From the NCBI GenBank assembly GCA_963774305.1, contig CAVZEM010000010.1, positions 1 through 64,000 on the forward strand: a stretch of 64,000 nucleotides of DNA, given 5' to 3'. Under the pieces are notes generated by a model. It was not told the origin of the DNA. It made no database searches and was given only the letters and a program-made list of their open reading frames with translations. The stretch comes from DASUPK01 sp963774305 (GTDB lineage: Bacteria > Actinomycetota > Thermoleophilia > Solirubrobacterales > 70-9). Below are positions 44,454 through 52,346 of this stretch, one piece after another. The position numbers were made by a program, and so were the translations under genes. How positions within the stretch are numbered: the first letter of the stretch is position 1; each line of letters starts with the position of its first letter.

Positions 44454-46871
44454 GTGGGCGCCTTCGCTGGAACCTATGCCTCAGCAGGGATAATCCTGCT
44501 CGCGTCCCTTCTGGTCGGGCGCGCGATTCTGCTCGGGCTCGGGCGGAGGCATGCCTCCTACCTCGAGGGCGCGGTGGGGTTCGCAACGCTGATCGCGGTC
44601 TGCTCGGTCGCCATCCGGCTGCCCGGCGACGAGGCCACCTCGATCTTCTGCTGCGCGGTCCTGCTCGTCGCGTCGGTCATCTTCCTGCTCGTCCGCTCGG
44701 AGTCCGTGATGGGCCCGGCCGTCGGCATCGCCATCCCGGTCGCGTTGCTCTCCTGCCTGCTCGCGTCGTTCCCGTTCATCGCGAGCGGCCACATCGGCAT
44801 CCCCGGCGTCGGGCTCAACAACGACATGGCCATGCACCTGGTCGACGTCGACTACCTCGTCGACCCGAGCCGACCCGAGCCGCAGAGCGTCATCAACGGC
44901 TACCCGCTCGGCCCGCACAGCCTGGTCGGGACGGTGGTCAGCGCGCTCAGCACGCAGCCGCTCTACGGCTGGCTCGGTCTCCTGGTCGCCGTGCCCATCC
45001 TGACCGGCATCACCGCCCTCGGTGGGCTTCGCAAGCTGCCCGGCGGCCGCCGCGTGCTCGCGGCGGCGCTGGTTGCCTTCGCCTATCTCGCGGCCTCGGC
45101 CCTGGGCGTCGCGGGCTTCAAGGAGCAGATCGCCGGGATGTTCCTGATCGCCTTCGCGCTCGGGCTGCGCGAGATGGAGCGCGAGCCCGAGGGCCGGATC
45201 GCGATCGTCATCGGCCTCGCCCTGATCACGGCGGCGATGGTGCCCGTCTACAGCCTGCCCGGCGTGGCCTGGCTGGCCGGCACCGCCGGCCTCTGGCTGG
45301 TGGCCCACCTGATTCGCATCCGGGCGGAGAAGGGCTCAGAGGGCATTCGGGAGGTCGTGCGCGGCTCGATGCGCATCGTGATCCCCGCGGCCATCGTCCT
45401 CGTGCTGGTTGGGCTCACCCAGCTCCCCAAGGTCATCGACTTCATCAACTCCGGCTCGATCGGGAATGTCGCGGACACCAACAGCAAGCTCCGCTACGTC
45501 GTCTCGCCGCTCGAGACGCTCGGCATCTGGCCGAGCGGCAGCTGGCTGCTCGGGACGCACGACGTCACGCACTACTGGGTCTTCGGTGCGATCGGGCTCG
45601 CCGGCCTCCTCTTCGGCCTCATCTGGTGGACCGCGCGGCGCGACTACGCCGTCCCCGCCGCGGTGATCTCGGGCCTGCTCGTCTACCTGCTGACCAAGTA
45701 CGTCGAGAGCGGCGGCCTCTACATCCTCGCCAAGGCCGTGGTGGTGCCGGCCTCGGTGGTGATGCTGCTCGTCATCACCGCGCTGCTGACGCCCGGGGGC
45801 GGCTGGCCGAAGCGGATCTTCGCCGTCGTCTTCATCGCGCTGGCCGCCTACTCGAGCTTCCTGGCTCTCCGCGACACGGTGATCGCGCCGGACAACCGGC
45901 TCCAGGAGCTGAGCGAGTTCCAGCATGAGGTTTCAGGGCAGAAGGTCCTCTCGCTGACCAGCGACCGCTTCGCCGACTACGGCCTGCGGACTGCGGAGGT
46001 CTCGAGCCCCGCCTTCAACGCCGAGATCCGGGTGCCCTCCGCGGTCACAAAGAGTCAGCGCCTGCCGATCGACTTCGACTCGGTGCCCGCGAACGTCCTC
46101 AACAAGTTCCCCTACGTCGTCACCACCAGCGCGATCTACCAGAGCCAGGCGCCGCCGAGCTGGACCCTGGTCGACTCCACCAAGTCGTACAAGCTCTGGA
46201 AGCGGACCGGGACCACCCCGCCGATCTCGATCCTCTACGAGGAGGCCCGGCCCGGACGCGTCTTCCGCTGCAACAAGTCGAAGCTGGCGCCGTTCCAGCG
46301 AGAGGGCGGCGTGGCCCTCACCTGGCAGCCACGGTCGGTGATCGCGAAGCGCCTCTACTGGAAGGCCGCCCATTCCAACGGCGTGCTCCTCTCTGGCAGC
46401 CGGATCGACAACCAGCTCGCACCGGGACAAACCGCAAGCCAGCGGATCAGCCTCCCGCCCGGCAGGTGGGAGCTCTCGCTCCAGTACGTCAGCCCGGTGA
46501 CGGGCGTGACCGTCAGGGCGCCGGGGCTCGACGTGCATCTGCCGGCCGGCGTCGACGCGGCGATCCCCTACCGGCCCGACCAGGGCCCGTACTGGCCGGT
46601 CGGCGAGGTGACCAGCAAGGGCGGCCCGGTGACCGTCAGCGTCACCGCGGATGACGTCAACTGGTTCCAGTCGCTGATCGGCGTCGACGCGCCCGCGGTG
46701 ATCGGCAACCTGACGGCGGTCAACCCGGATGGGTTCATCAAGGTGCCGACGGCCCAGGCGTGCGGGCTCTTCGTCGACAAGCTGATCGGCGCTCACCAGC
46801 TCACGCACACGAAGGCAGGCCGAGGCACAGCAGGCAGCAGTCGCAGGGCGAGGAAGTCCAGCGCCAAGTAG
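44454..46871 (+). CDS. Large polytopic membrane protein with extracytoplasmic C-terminal domain
   Basis: 805 residues, in one clean frame. The first about 480 residues have around 12 hydrophobic segments. Between them, a loop reads GVGLNNDMAMHLVDVDYLVD and NGYPLGPHSLVGTVVSAL, which resembles the first loop of GT-C enzymes. After the last helix (IFAVVFIALAAYSSFLAL) a roughly 300-residue part follows. It includes SWTLVDSTKSYKLWKRTG and a beta-rich end, ISLPPGRWELSLQYVSPVTG, that looks like a carbohydrate-binding sandwich. The protein could be a glycosyltransferase or polymerase acting outside the membrane. I cannot name a family. GTG at 44454 is assumed. The next gene starts 22 nt later. Confidence 0.75.
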   Translation: MGAFAGTYASAGIILLASLLVGRAILLGLGRRHASYLEGAVGFATLIAVCSVAIRLPGDEATSIFCCAVLLVASVIFLLVRSESVMGPAVGIAIPVALLSCLLASFPFIASGHIGIPGVGLNNDMAMHLVDVDYLVDPSRPEPQSVINGYPLGPHSLVGTVVSALSTQPLYGWLGLLVAVPILTGITALGGLRKLPGGRRVLAAALVAFAYLAASALGVAGFKEQIAGMFLIAFALGLREMEREPEGRIAIVIGLALITAAMVPVYSLPGVAWLAGTAGLWLVAHLIRIRAEKGSEGIREVVRGSMRIVIPAAIVLVLVGLTQLPKVIDFINSGSIGNVADTNSKLRYVVSPLETLGIWPSGSWLLGTHDVTHYWVFGAIGLAGLLFGLIWWTARRDYAVPAAVISGLLVYLLTKYVESGGLYILAKAVVVPASVVMLLVITALLTPGGGWPKRIFAVVFIALAAYSSFLALRDTVIAPDNRLQELSEFQHEVSGQKVLSLTSDRFADYGLRTAEVSSPAFNAEIRVPSAVTKSQRLPIDFDSVPANVLNKFPYVVTTSAIYQSQAPPSWTLVDSTKSYKLWKRTGTTPPISILYEEARPGRVFRCNKSKLAPFQREGGVALTWQPRSVIAKRLYWKAAHSNGVLLSGSRIDNQLAPGQTASQRISLPPGRWELSLQYVSPVTGVTVRAPGLDVHLPAGVDAAIPYRPDQGPYWPVGEVTSKGGPVTVSVTADDVNWFQSLIGVDAPAVIGNLTAVNPDGFIKVPTAQACGLFVDKLIGAHQLTHTKAGRGTAGSSRRARKSSAK

Positions 46872-46880
46872 CCCCGCCCC

Positions 46881-46886
46881 TACACT
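46881..46886 (+). promoter_or_regulatory. -10 box TACACT before the sugar dehydrogenase
   Basis: TACACT ends 7 nt before the ATG at 46894, in the 22-nt gap after the large membrane protein gene. No ribosome binding site is seen, which is consistent with leaderless expression. Confidence 0.45.
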
Positions 46887-46893
46887 GGCGCAC

Positions 46894-48141
46894 ATGAGAG
46901 TCGGAGTGGTCGGGCTCGGATATGTCGGGCTGCCGCTGGCCGTGGCCTTCGCCGAGGAGGGCCACGAGGTGGTGGGCCTCGACGCCGACCCACGCAAGAT
47001 CGACGCCCTCGCCGAGGGTCGCAGCTACATCGAGGACGTCCCGTCCGAGCGCCTCGCCGCGCTCGAGGGCAAGCTCACGTCCACCAGCCGGTACCCGGAC
47101 CTGAGCGCCTGCGACGCGGTGATCATCTGCGTGCCGACGCCTCTCACCAACTCACGCGAGCCGGACCTGAGCTACATGGTCGACGCGGCGACCTCCCTGG
47201 CGGCCGTGCTCCAGAAGGGCCAGCTGATCGTGCTCGAGTCGACCACCTATCCGGGGACCACTCGCGAGCGCCTGCGCCCGATCCTCGAGGAGTCCGGCCT
47301 CGCCGCCGGCAGCGACTTCCACGTCGCCTTCTCGCCGGAGCGGATCGATCCGGGCCGCACCGACTTCACGATCCGGACGACCCCGAAGGTGGTCGGCGGC
47401 ATCAACGAAGCGTCGACCAAGCGCGCCGTGGAGCTCTATTCGCTTGTCTGCGACGAGGTGATCGAGGTGAGCAACCCGGACGCCGCAGAGCTCTCGAAGC
47501 TGCTCGAGAACATCTTCCGCTCGGTCAACATCGCGCTCGTCAACGAGATGGCGATGCTCTGCGAGCGGCTGGGGATAGACGTCTGGGAGGTCATCGACGC
47601 CGCGGCCTCCAAGCCGTTCGGCTTCATGCGCTTCGACCCGGGGCCGGGCATGGGCGGCCACTGCCTGCCGGTCGACCCCTTCTACCTCTCCTACAAGGCC
47701 CGCGAGCACGACTTCTACACCGAGTTCATCGAGCTGGCAGGCAAGATCAACCAGAACCAGCCGCACTGGTGCGTGCGCCGGATCGAGCGCGCCCTCAACG
47801 ACGCCGGCAAGGCGACGAACGGGGCGAAGGTGGTCCTGCTCGGGGTCTCCTACAAGGCCGGCGTCGGCGACATCCGCGAGTCCCCCGCCCTGAAGATCAT
47901 CCGGCTGCTCAGCGACCTCGGCGCGGAGGTCTCCTACCACGACCCCCACGTGCCGGAGCTGCCCGACCTCGGTCTGACGTCCGCCGACCTGGACGAGTCC
48001 CTGGCGGCGGCGGACCTCATCTGCATCGTCACCGCGCACCCGACGATCGACTACCAGCGCGTGGTCGACGACTCCTCGCTCGTCCTCGACTTCCGCGGCG
48101 TCACCCGCGGGATCGAGGCGTCGAACCTCGTCCGGCTCTAG
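46894..48141 (+). CDS. Nucleotide-sugar 6-dehydrogenase (WbpA/WbpO/TviB-like)
   Basis: 415-residue NAD-dependent enzyme that oxidises C6 of a UDP-hexose or UDP-N-acetylhexosamine to a uronic acid. The N-terminal Rossmann motif is VGVVGLGYVGLPLAVAFAEE. CVPTPLTNSREPDLSYM and VLESTTYPGTTRE are typical. The active-site region is FDPGPGMGGHCLPVDPFYL with catalytic Cys257. The PVDP form in place of PKDP points to the N-acetylhexosamine branch (WbpA, WbpO, TviB). The C-terminal domain has VLLGVSYKAGVGDIRESPAL. A uronic acid product would be a natural substrate for the AsnB-like amidotransferases upstream. Its TAG is part of a CTAG shared with the next, convergent gene. Confidence 0.94.
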   Translation: MRVGVVGLGYVGLPLAVAFAEEGHEVVGLDADPRKIDALAEGRSYIEDVPSERLAALEGKLTSTSRYPDLSACDAVIICVPTPLTNSREPDLSYMVDAATSLAAVLQKGQLIVLESTTYPGTTRERLRPILEESGLAAGSDFHVAFSPERIDPGRTDFTIRTTPKVVGGINEASTKRAVELYSLVCDEVIEVSNPDAAELSKLLENIFRSVNIALVNEMAMLCERLGIDVWEVIDAAASKPFGFMRFDPGPGMGGHCLPVDPFYLSYKAREHDFYTEFIELAGKINQNQPHWCVRRIERALNDAGKATNGAKVVLLGVSYKAGVGDIRESPALKIIRLLSDLGAEVSYHDPHVPELPDLGLTSADLDESLAAADLICIVTAHPTIDYQRVVDDSSLVLDFRGVTRGIEASNLVRL

Positions 48142-49161
48142 CGCCGGTCCTTCACCCGGCGCATTCCGAGGAAGGCGATGTGTCCCTCGGCGTGCGTTAT
48201 CGACGGCCCGGCGCCGACTACTCGGACCCCGCAGCTCTTCTTTCCCTTTCGGCAGCGGACTGCGACCGTCTCCGCACCTCCCTCAGTCGCAACCAGCAGG
48301 TCGCCCGCGGCGACGTCCGCCTTGCTGAGCTGCGACGCGGTCAGCCTGAGGATCGAGCCCGTGCCCGGGATGTGGTTCGGCCTGGTCGCTGCGGTCAGCC
48401 AGGAACGCGGCGCCCTTCGGCCCGAGTCGTGGCACGAAGCCCACGGACTCGACCCCGATGTCGCCGCCTGTCAGCAGGCTCGGCGTCGCAACCGTTGTGG
48501 CGCTTCCATTCGGCTTGAAGGCATAGATCGATCCGTGGGTCTCGTCGGGCGCGATCAGCCGGCCGGCGAATCGCCCGAACGTCCGGGGCGCGACCTCGAT
48601 GCCACCCTCCACCAAAGGGCCATGGTCCGTGAGCGTCGTGACGCGCCCGCGGCAGTCGATCGCGTAGAGGGTGCTCTGTCCATTGGCCGTCCCGGTGGCC
48701 AGCAGCCTGTGGCCGAAGGTCCCGACGCGGTCAAAGGTGATTCCGGATAGGAACGGGCTCGACGGCGACGCGAAGTCTGAGGCGGCGCCGAACCGGTTGA
48801 TCCGGACGATGCCCGTTGGATAGTCGAGGGAGAAGACGTCGTCGCGGTGAAACGAGCAGCCCGCCTTCGGCAGTTTGACCTTCGGCGTCACCGCGAGGTA
48901 GGGCTCTCCGATCGCCGGCGAGTAGGCCCCGGGGCCGCTCTGAAAGGTGAACGGAGTGAGCCCGGCACCGTCGAACAGCTGAATCCCGCCGTACATCGCA
49001 ACGACGAGCCGCCCGTCGCTTCGCGGCCCGGCGACGTCGATGTCTCCCGGGGCGGGCTGGAACGGGGTCCAGGAGACCTGCCGCGCCTCAGCCGTGCCGG
49101 CCCCGCCAAGCGCGGTCATGAGGGCGAGGCAGACCATGATCAGCGCGCTTCGTCGGGTCAT
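48138..49161 (-). CDS. Secreted beta-propeller-like hypothetical protein, one frameshift
   Basis: About 340 residues. The N-terminus is a clear signal peptide (basic MTRRSA, then ALIMVCLALMTALGGAGTAEA). The mature part has repeated blade-like strands such as GRLVVAMYGGIQLFDGAG, VTTLTDHGPLVEGGIEV and SIYAFKPNGSATTVATP, suggesting a propeller. Near 48385 the frame changes and the protein continues GDLLVATEGGAETVAVRC and HIAFLGMRRVKDRR, ending at 48138. Cysteines near the end may form a disulfide. It starts at 49161, 6 nt after a TAGGCT box, and overlaps the dehydrogenase stop by 4 nt. No function is known. Confidence 0.72.
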
Positions 49162-49167
49162 GGCGGC

Positions 49168-49173
49168 AGCCTA
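49168..49173 (-). promoter_or_regulatory. -10 box TAGGCT before the secreted propeller-like gene
   Basis: TAGGCT on the minus strand ends 6 nt before the ATG at 49161. It faces the promoter of the peptide genes. Confidence 0.45.
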
Positions 49174-49190
49174 CGCCCAGGCGCGACGGT

Positions 49191-49220
49191 TTGCCCCGGC
49201 ACGACCCCGGGCGATAGGGT
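49191..49220 (+). promoter_or_regulatory. Promoter of the tandem peptide genes (TTGCCC-18-TAGGGT)
   Basis: TTGCCC at 49191-49196 and TAGGGT at 49215-49220 are 18 nt apart. The ATG at 49257 lies 36 nt further on and is preceded by GGAGAAGGG at 49241-49249. Unlike most promoters in this window, this one should give a mRNA with a leader and a ribosome binding site, as expected for a highly expressed precursor. Confidence 0.5.
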
Positions 49221-49256
49221 CTCCGCAAAGAGATCGCGGGGGAGAAGGGATTCGAC

Positions 49257-49386
49257 ATGTCAGATCCAAAGCAGCCCGAGGATGCCTACGAGGCTCCGAA
49301 GGTGGAGCAGATCGAGACCGAGGATCAGCCGGCGGTGACCGCCGCGGGGCAGCAGAGCGGCACCACCACGACGGCCGCCGAACTAA
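49257..49386 (+). CDS. RiPP-like precursor peptide, copy 1 (one extra nucleotide near the end)
   Basis: Short gene for a Gln/Glu/Thr-rich peptide. The first 39 residues run from MSDPKQPEDA through YEAPKVEQIE and TEDQPAVTAA to GQQSGTTTT. The YEAPKV segment fits the YxxPxV/L signature that PqqD-type recognition domains bind in lasso-like leaders. Copy 2 follows 148 nt downstream, and 78 nt are identical between the two (49296-49373). Just after that run, copy 1 has one extra G, so as written it reads past TAA 49384-49386 into a 104-residue open frame. Without the extra G it would end TTTTPPN, parallel to copy 2 ending TTTTPPP. I therefore give the 42-residue version. GGAGAAGGG precedes the ATG. 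Confidence 0.65.
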
Positions 49387-49404
49387 AGAACGAAGGAGGG
49401 GCAG

Positions 49405-49533
49405 ATGTCCGATTCAAAGCAGCCGAAGGACGCCTACGAGGCGCCGAAGGTGGAGCAGATCGAGACCGAGGATCAGCCGGCGGTGACCGCCGCGGGGCAG
49501 CAGAGCGGCACCACCACGACGCCGCCGCCCTGA
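49405..49533 (+). CDS. RiPP-like precursor peptide, copy 2 (42 residues)
   Basis: Complete 42-residue peptide: MSDSKQPKDA, YEAPKVEQIE, TEDQPAVTAA, then GQQSGTTTTPPP. A strong ribosome binding site (GGAGGGG) lies a few nucleotides before the ATG. It has no cysteines and no hydrophobic signal. The first 20 residues look like a leader with the YxxP motif; the region after about residue 22, rich in Thr, Gln, Ala, Gly and Pro, is the candidate core. The radical SAM/PqqD fusion gene begins 35 nt downstream on the same strand. It is too short for routine gene calling and would be missed by length filters. Function is inferred from context only. Confidence 0.7.
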   Translation: MSDSKQPKDAYEAPKVEQIETEDQPAVTAAGQQSGTTTTPPP

Positions 49534-49567
49534 TCGGGGCGCCGGCGCGGAGGTTCGGCGGTAGGCC

Positions 49568-51097
49568 ATGAGGCTCGTCGCCTCGACGGCGAGGGCCGGG
49601 GCACGTCTGATCGAGCGCGCCCCGCCGCGGATCCGCGGCAGCTACCGGCTGCACCGGCTCGGTCGCCGGGTGCTTCACGACGTCCGGCCGCTCGAGGTGC
49701 CGGAGCGGCCGGTCGGGGCGAAGCTCGAGCTGACCTATCACTGCAACCTGCGGTGCGGGTTCTGCTACACGGACTCGCCGCGCCGAACCCTTGCCCGGAC
49801 GGCGGAGATGGACGACGAGCAGTGGCGGCGAATCATCGGCGAGGCGATCGACCTCGGGATCATCGAGGCGGTGCTCACCGGCGGAGAGCCCCTGCTGCGG
49901 CGGGAGCTCACGCTCGAGACGGTCGAGCGGCTCACGGCCGCCGGGGTGATGGTGACGCTCACCACGAACGGCTGGTTCCTCGACGCCGAGGTCGCCGACC
50001 GCCTGGCGGAGACGGGAGCGCGTGTTCACGTCTCGCTCGACGGCGCCTCGGCGGAGCTCCACGACGCGTCGCGCGGTGTGCCGGGCAGCTGGCGGCGCGC
50101 GATCGAGGCGGTCGATCTGATGCTCGCGCGGGGAACGCGGGTCCAGGTAGTCCACGTGGTCACCCCTCAAAACGAGGGGACATTCGAGGAGTTCCTGGAG
50201 CAGATGCGCGTGCTCGCACCAACCTCGCTGCGGGTGGTTCCGGTCGGCCTGATCGGAGCCGCTGCTCGCAGCGGGACGTGGGCGGTGGACTACGAACGCG
50301 TCCTCGCCGCCATGGGGCGGTTCGGCAGCCGCGCTCGACCGCGGGTTCTTCCCGGGGCCGAGGTGCCAGGCTCCGTGGTCGCGCTGGACTCGGCGCCGCG
50401 GGCCTTCCTCCTCCGACCGAACGGCGCCTTCCTCGCCGATTCGCAGCATCCCTTCTCCTTCGGTAACGCCGGCCAGCAGGGCCTCGCGGAGTGTTGGCAG
50501 GGAATGCGGGCGAAGTGGCGCGACCGGCGGGTCTCCGGCTGGAGAGCGGGTGCGCGCAACCGCGAACAGGCTGCGGCAAGGGACCTGGTCCCCTATCGCG
50601 ACGAGGAGGAGGTCGTCACCGGACTGCCTCCCGCGGAGAGCCGGCCTCGAAAGCAAGGGAAGGAGCTCGAGCGCGCCCTGGAGGTGCTCGAGTCGAAGAA
50701 GCCGGACTTCCCCGCCGACGGCCGCGGCGACATCGCGTCGGCCACAGCTCGGGTTCGCGAGCTGGCGCTGGCCCGGCGCTACCGGCTGGGGCGGGTGCGC
50801 TGGGGAGGCAGCCGCGACGGAACGCGCCTGGTCAGGGTGGTCACCTCCGGCCAGGTGAAGGGGCTGAACAGGACCGCCGGGACGGTGATGGACGCGCTCG
50901 ATGGCGGCACCGCCGCCGACGCGATCGGCGCTCTCGCCGCCGACAATCCCGGGATACATCCGGACCGGATCGAGCGGGACGCGCTCGACGCCGTCTCCGG
51001 GCTGATCGAGGCAGGCATCGCGGTGCCGGCCCTCGCCCCGCGCGACGACCTCGCGGCGAGCGCCGAGGACGGCTCCCTGAGCGGATTGCCCGACTGA
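49568..51097 (+). CDS. Radical SAM protein with C-terminal PqqD-like domain
   Basis: 509-residue candidate peptide-modifying enzyme. The 4Fe-4S motif is CNLRCGFC (Cys59, 63, 66), followed by LTGGEPLL (105 onward), VMVTLTTNGWFL and VHVSLDGASAELHD, all standard for SAM radical peptide or thioether maturases. The usual SPASM tail is present in outline (SFGNAGQQGLAECWQGM) but only one more cysteine exists, so no auxiliary clusters are expected. From about residue 425 the sequence (GLNRTAGTVMDALDGGTAAD onward) resembles a PqqD-like recognition domain fused at the C-terminus. It follows the peptide genes on the same strand. The modification made is unknown. Confidence 0.87.
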   Translation: MRLVASTARAGARLIERAPPRIRGSYRLHRLGRRVLHDVRPLEVPERPVGAKLELTYHCNLRCGFCYTDSPRRTLARTAEMDDEQWRRIIGEAIDLGIIEAVLTGGEPLLRRELTLETVERLTAAGVMVTLTTNGWFLDAEVADRLAETGARVHVSLDGASAELHDASRGVPGSWRRAIEAVDLMLARGTRVQVVHVVTPQNEGTFEEFLEQMRVLAPTSLRVVPVGLIGAAARSGTWAVDYERVLAAMGRFGSRARPRVLPGAEVPGSVVALDSAPRAFLLRPNGAFLADSQHPFSFGNAGQQGLAECWQGMRAKWRDRRVSGWRAGARNREQAAARDLVPYRDEEEVVTGLPPAESRPRKQGKELERALEVLESKKPDFPADGRGDIASATARVRELALARRYRLGRVRWGGSRDGTRLVRVVTSGQVKGLNRTAGTVMDALDGGTAADAIGALAADNPGIHPDRIERDALDAVSGLIEAGIAVPALAPRDDLAASAEDGSLSGLPD

Positions 51098-51105
51098 GGC
51101 CCGGG

Positions 51106-51390
51106 CTAGGCGGCGCGGGCGGCGCCGAACTCGATCAGTCCCTCGACGAACGCGACCGCGTCCGCCTCGGCGCGGTCGGTTGAAACAGCGCTCCGCTCGC
51201 TCAGCACTCGCGCCAGGTCGGCGACGGTCGCCGGTTCCGCCAACGCCTCCCAGATCAATCTCCCGGTCGCGTTCAGGCGCAGGTAGCGGTCAGTCTCGGG
51301 ATCGAGCATCACGATGCCGTCCTCCATGGGCTGGGTGACGAGCCCCTCGGTGCGCGCGATCCGTGTGGCTGGGGTGACCGGCTCCGGCAT
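51106..51390 (-). CDS. PqqD-like peptide-recognition protein
   Basis: 94-residue stand-alone PqqD/RRE-type protein, expected to bind the leader of a RiPP precursor and present it to modifying enzymes. The core reads VMLDPETDRYLRLNATGRLI followed by WEALAEPATVADLARVL, the normal beta-strand and helix pattern of PqqD. It is convergent with the radical SAM gene (8 nt between stops) and divergent from the kinase-like gene, sharing its promoter region. The radical SAM protein already carries a PqqD-like domain, so this second copy may serve the kinase or nucleotidyltransferase. Confidence 0.88.
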   Translation of the reverse strand: MPEPVTPATRIARTEGLVTQPMEDGIVMLDPETDRYLRLNATGRLIWEALAEPATVADLARVLSERSAVSTDRAEADAVAFVEGLIEFGAARAA

Positions 51391-51398
51391 CCCGCGGC

Positions 51399-51408
51399 AG
51401 GTTAGCCT
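51399..51408. promoter_or_regulatory. Overlapping bidirectional -10 element
   Basis: AGGTTAGCCT gives TAACCT on the minus strand (8 nt before the PqqD ATG at 51390) and TAGCCT on the plus strand toward the kinase-like gene. The two boxes share the TA at 51403-51404. It would express the two halves of the cassette together. Confidence 0.45.
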
Positions 51409-51434
51409 TGGCGCCGCCGACGGTCGTGCGTCCC

Positions 51435-52346
51435 ATGGGCAGCCTCTACGGATACGAGATCGACTCCGACCTGCCGCTGATGCGGCTCAGTGAGGCACCC
51501 GGTGAGCTCGGCCGGATCACCGTGACGGCCGACGGCGGCCGGCCACTCGAGGCCTCGGCCGAGCTCACTCGCCTGGTCACCGAGGACGACCTGAGCCCGC
51601 GGTACGCGGCGGCCCGGCTGGGCTCGCGCATCCTGGCCTGGCACGCCGACGCGGGCACCTTCGTGATCGATGCCCGCTCGATGGCGATCAGCCACCGTGC
51701 GGCGGACAGCGTGGACGATCTCGGAGCGGAGCGCTGGGAGGACAGGCTCTCCTCGAACGCGGTCCCTCTCCTCCTGGGCGAGCTCGGGGGTCAGCCGCTC
51801 CACGCCGCCGCGAACCTGATCGACGGTCGGGCGGTGGTGATCTGCGGCATCACCGGCCGCGGCAAGTCGACCCTCTCGGCCGCGCTGGCGGCTGCCGGGC
51901 ACCCCTCTCTGGGAGAGGACGGGGTCGTGCTGGTCCGATCCGGCACAGACCACCTGGCCTGGCCGGGTGCCTGCGGGTCGCTGATCACCGAACCGGCCGC
52001 GACGGCGATCGGGGCCTCGGCGAGCGGCCCGAGCGATCCGAGGGGACGGCGCCTGCACAACGAGCTTCGCGCCGCGAAGCGTCCCGGCCGCATCGCGGTG
52101 GTGGCATTCCTCCGCGAGCGGGGCGGGTCGGCGGTCGCGGTCGAGAGGGTGGATTCCGCGAAGACTCATCGAGAGCTGCTCGACCATCTGCTCTCGGCGG
52201 GCCCCGTCGGCCCCGGCAGCTTCGCGGAGTCGGCGCGGGTGGCGGAATCGGTCGATGGAGTGCTCCTCCGCGTGCCTGACTCGCTGGACGCCGTGGCCGA
52301 AGCCGCGGAGCGGCTGGCGGCGCTTGCCCGGGAGGATCGGCCCTAG
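51435..52346 (+). CDS. HPr-kinase-like P-loop protein
   Basis: 303-residue protein related to the HprK-type kinases found in lasso-peptide clusters, where some phosphorylate a serine of the peptide. The start MGSLYGYEIDSDLPL is typical of the group. The P-loop is GITGRGKST (residues 138-146), and LGEDGVVLV supplies the likely Walker B-type acid. The C-terminal region is long enough for substrate binding but lacks the HPr-binding features that I would expect for sugar regulation. ATG 51435 is preferred; a TTG at 51408 would add nine residues. Its stop overlaps the nucleotidyltransferase stop in a CTAG. Confidence 0.82.
   Translation: MGSLYGYEIDSDLPLMRLSEAPGELGRITVTADGGRPLEASAELTRLVTEDDLSPRYAAARLGSRILAWHADAGTFVIDARSMAISHRAADSVDDLGAERWEDRLSSNAVPLLLGELGGQPLHAAANLIDGRAVVICGITGRGKSTLSAALAAAGHPSLGEDGVVLVRSGTDHLAWPGACGSLITEPAATAIGASASGPSDPRGRRLHNELRAAKRPGRIAVVAFLRERGGSAVAVERVDSAKTHRELLDHLLSAGPVGPGSFAESARVAESVDGVLLRVPDSLDAVAEAAERLAALAREDRP

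Noticed and set aside
49257..49533. Tandem repeat as a CRISPR or non-coding repeat
   Set aside because: Only two units, each with start codon, ribosome site and the same reading frame; differences fall mostly in ways that preserve the peptide.
49325..50959. Long minus-strand open frame opposite the radical SAM gene
   Set aside because: No conserved motif, and it opposes the intact CxxxCxxC enzyme and the peptide genes.
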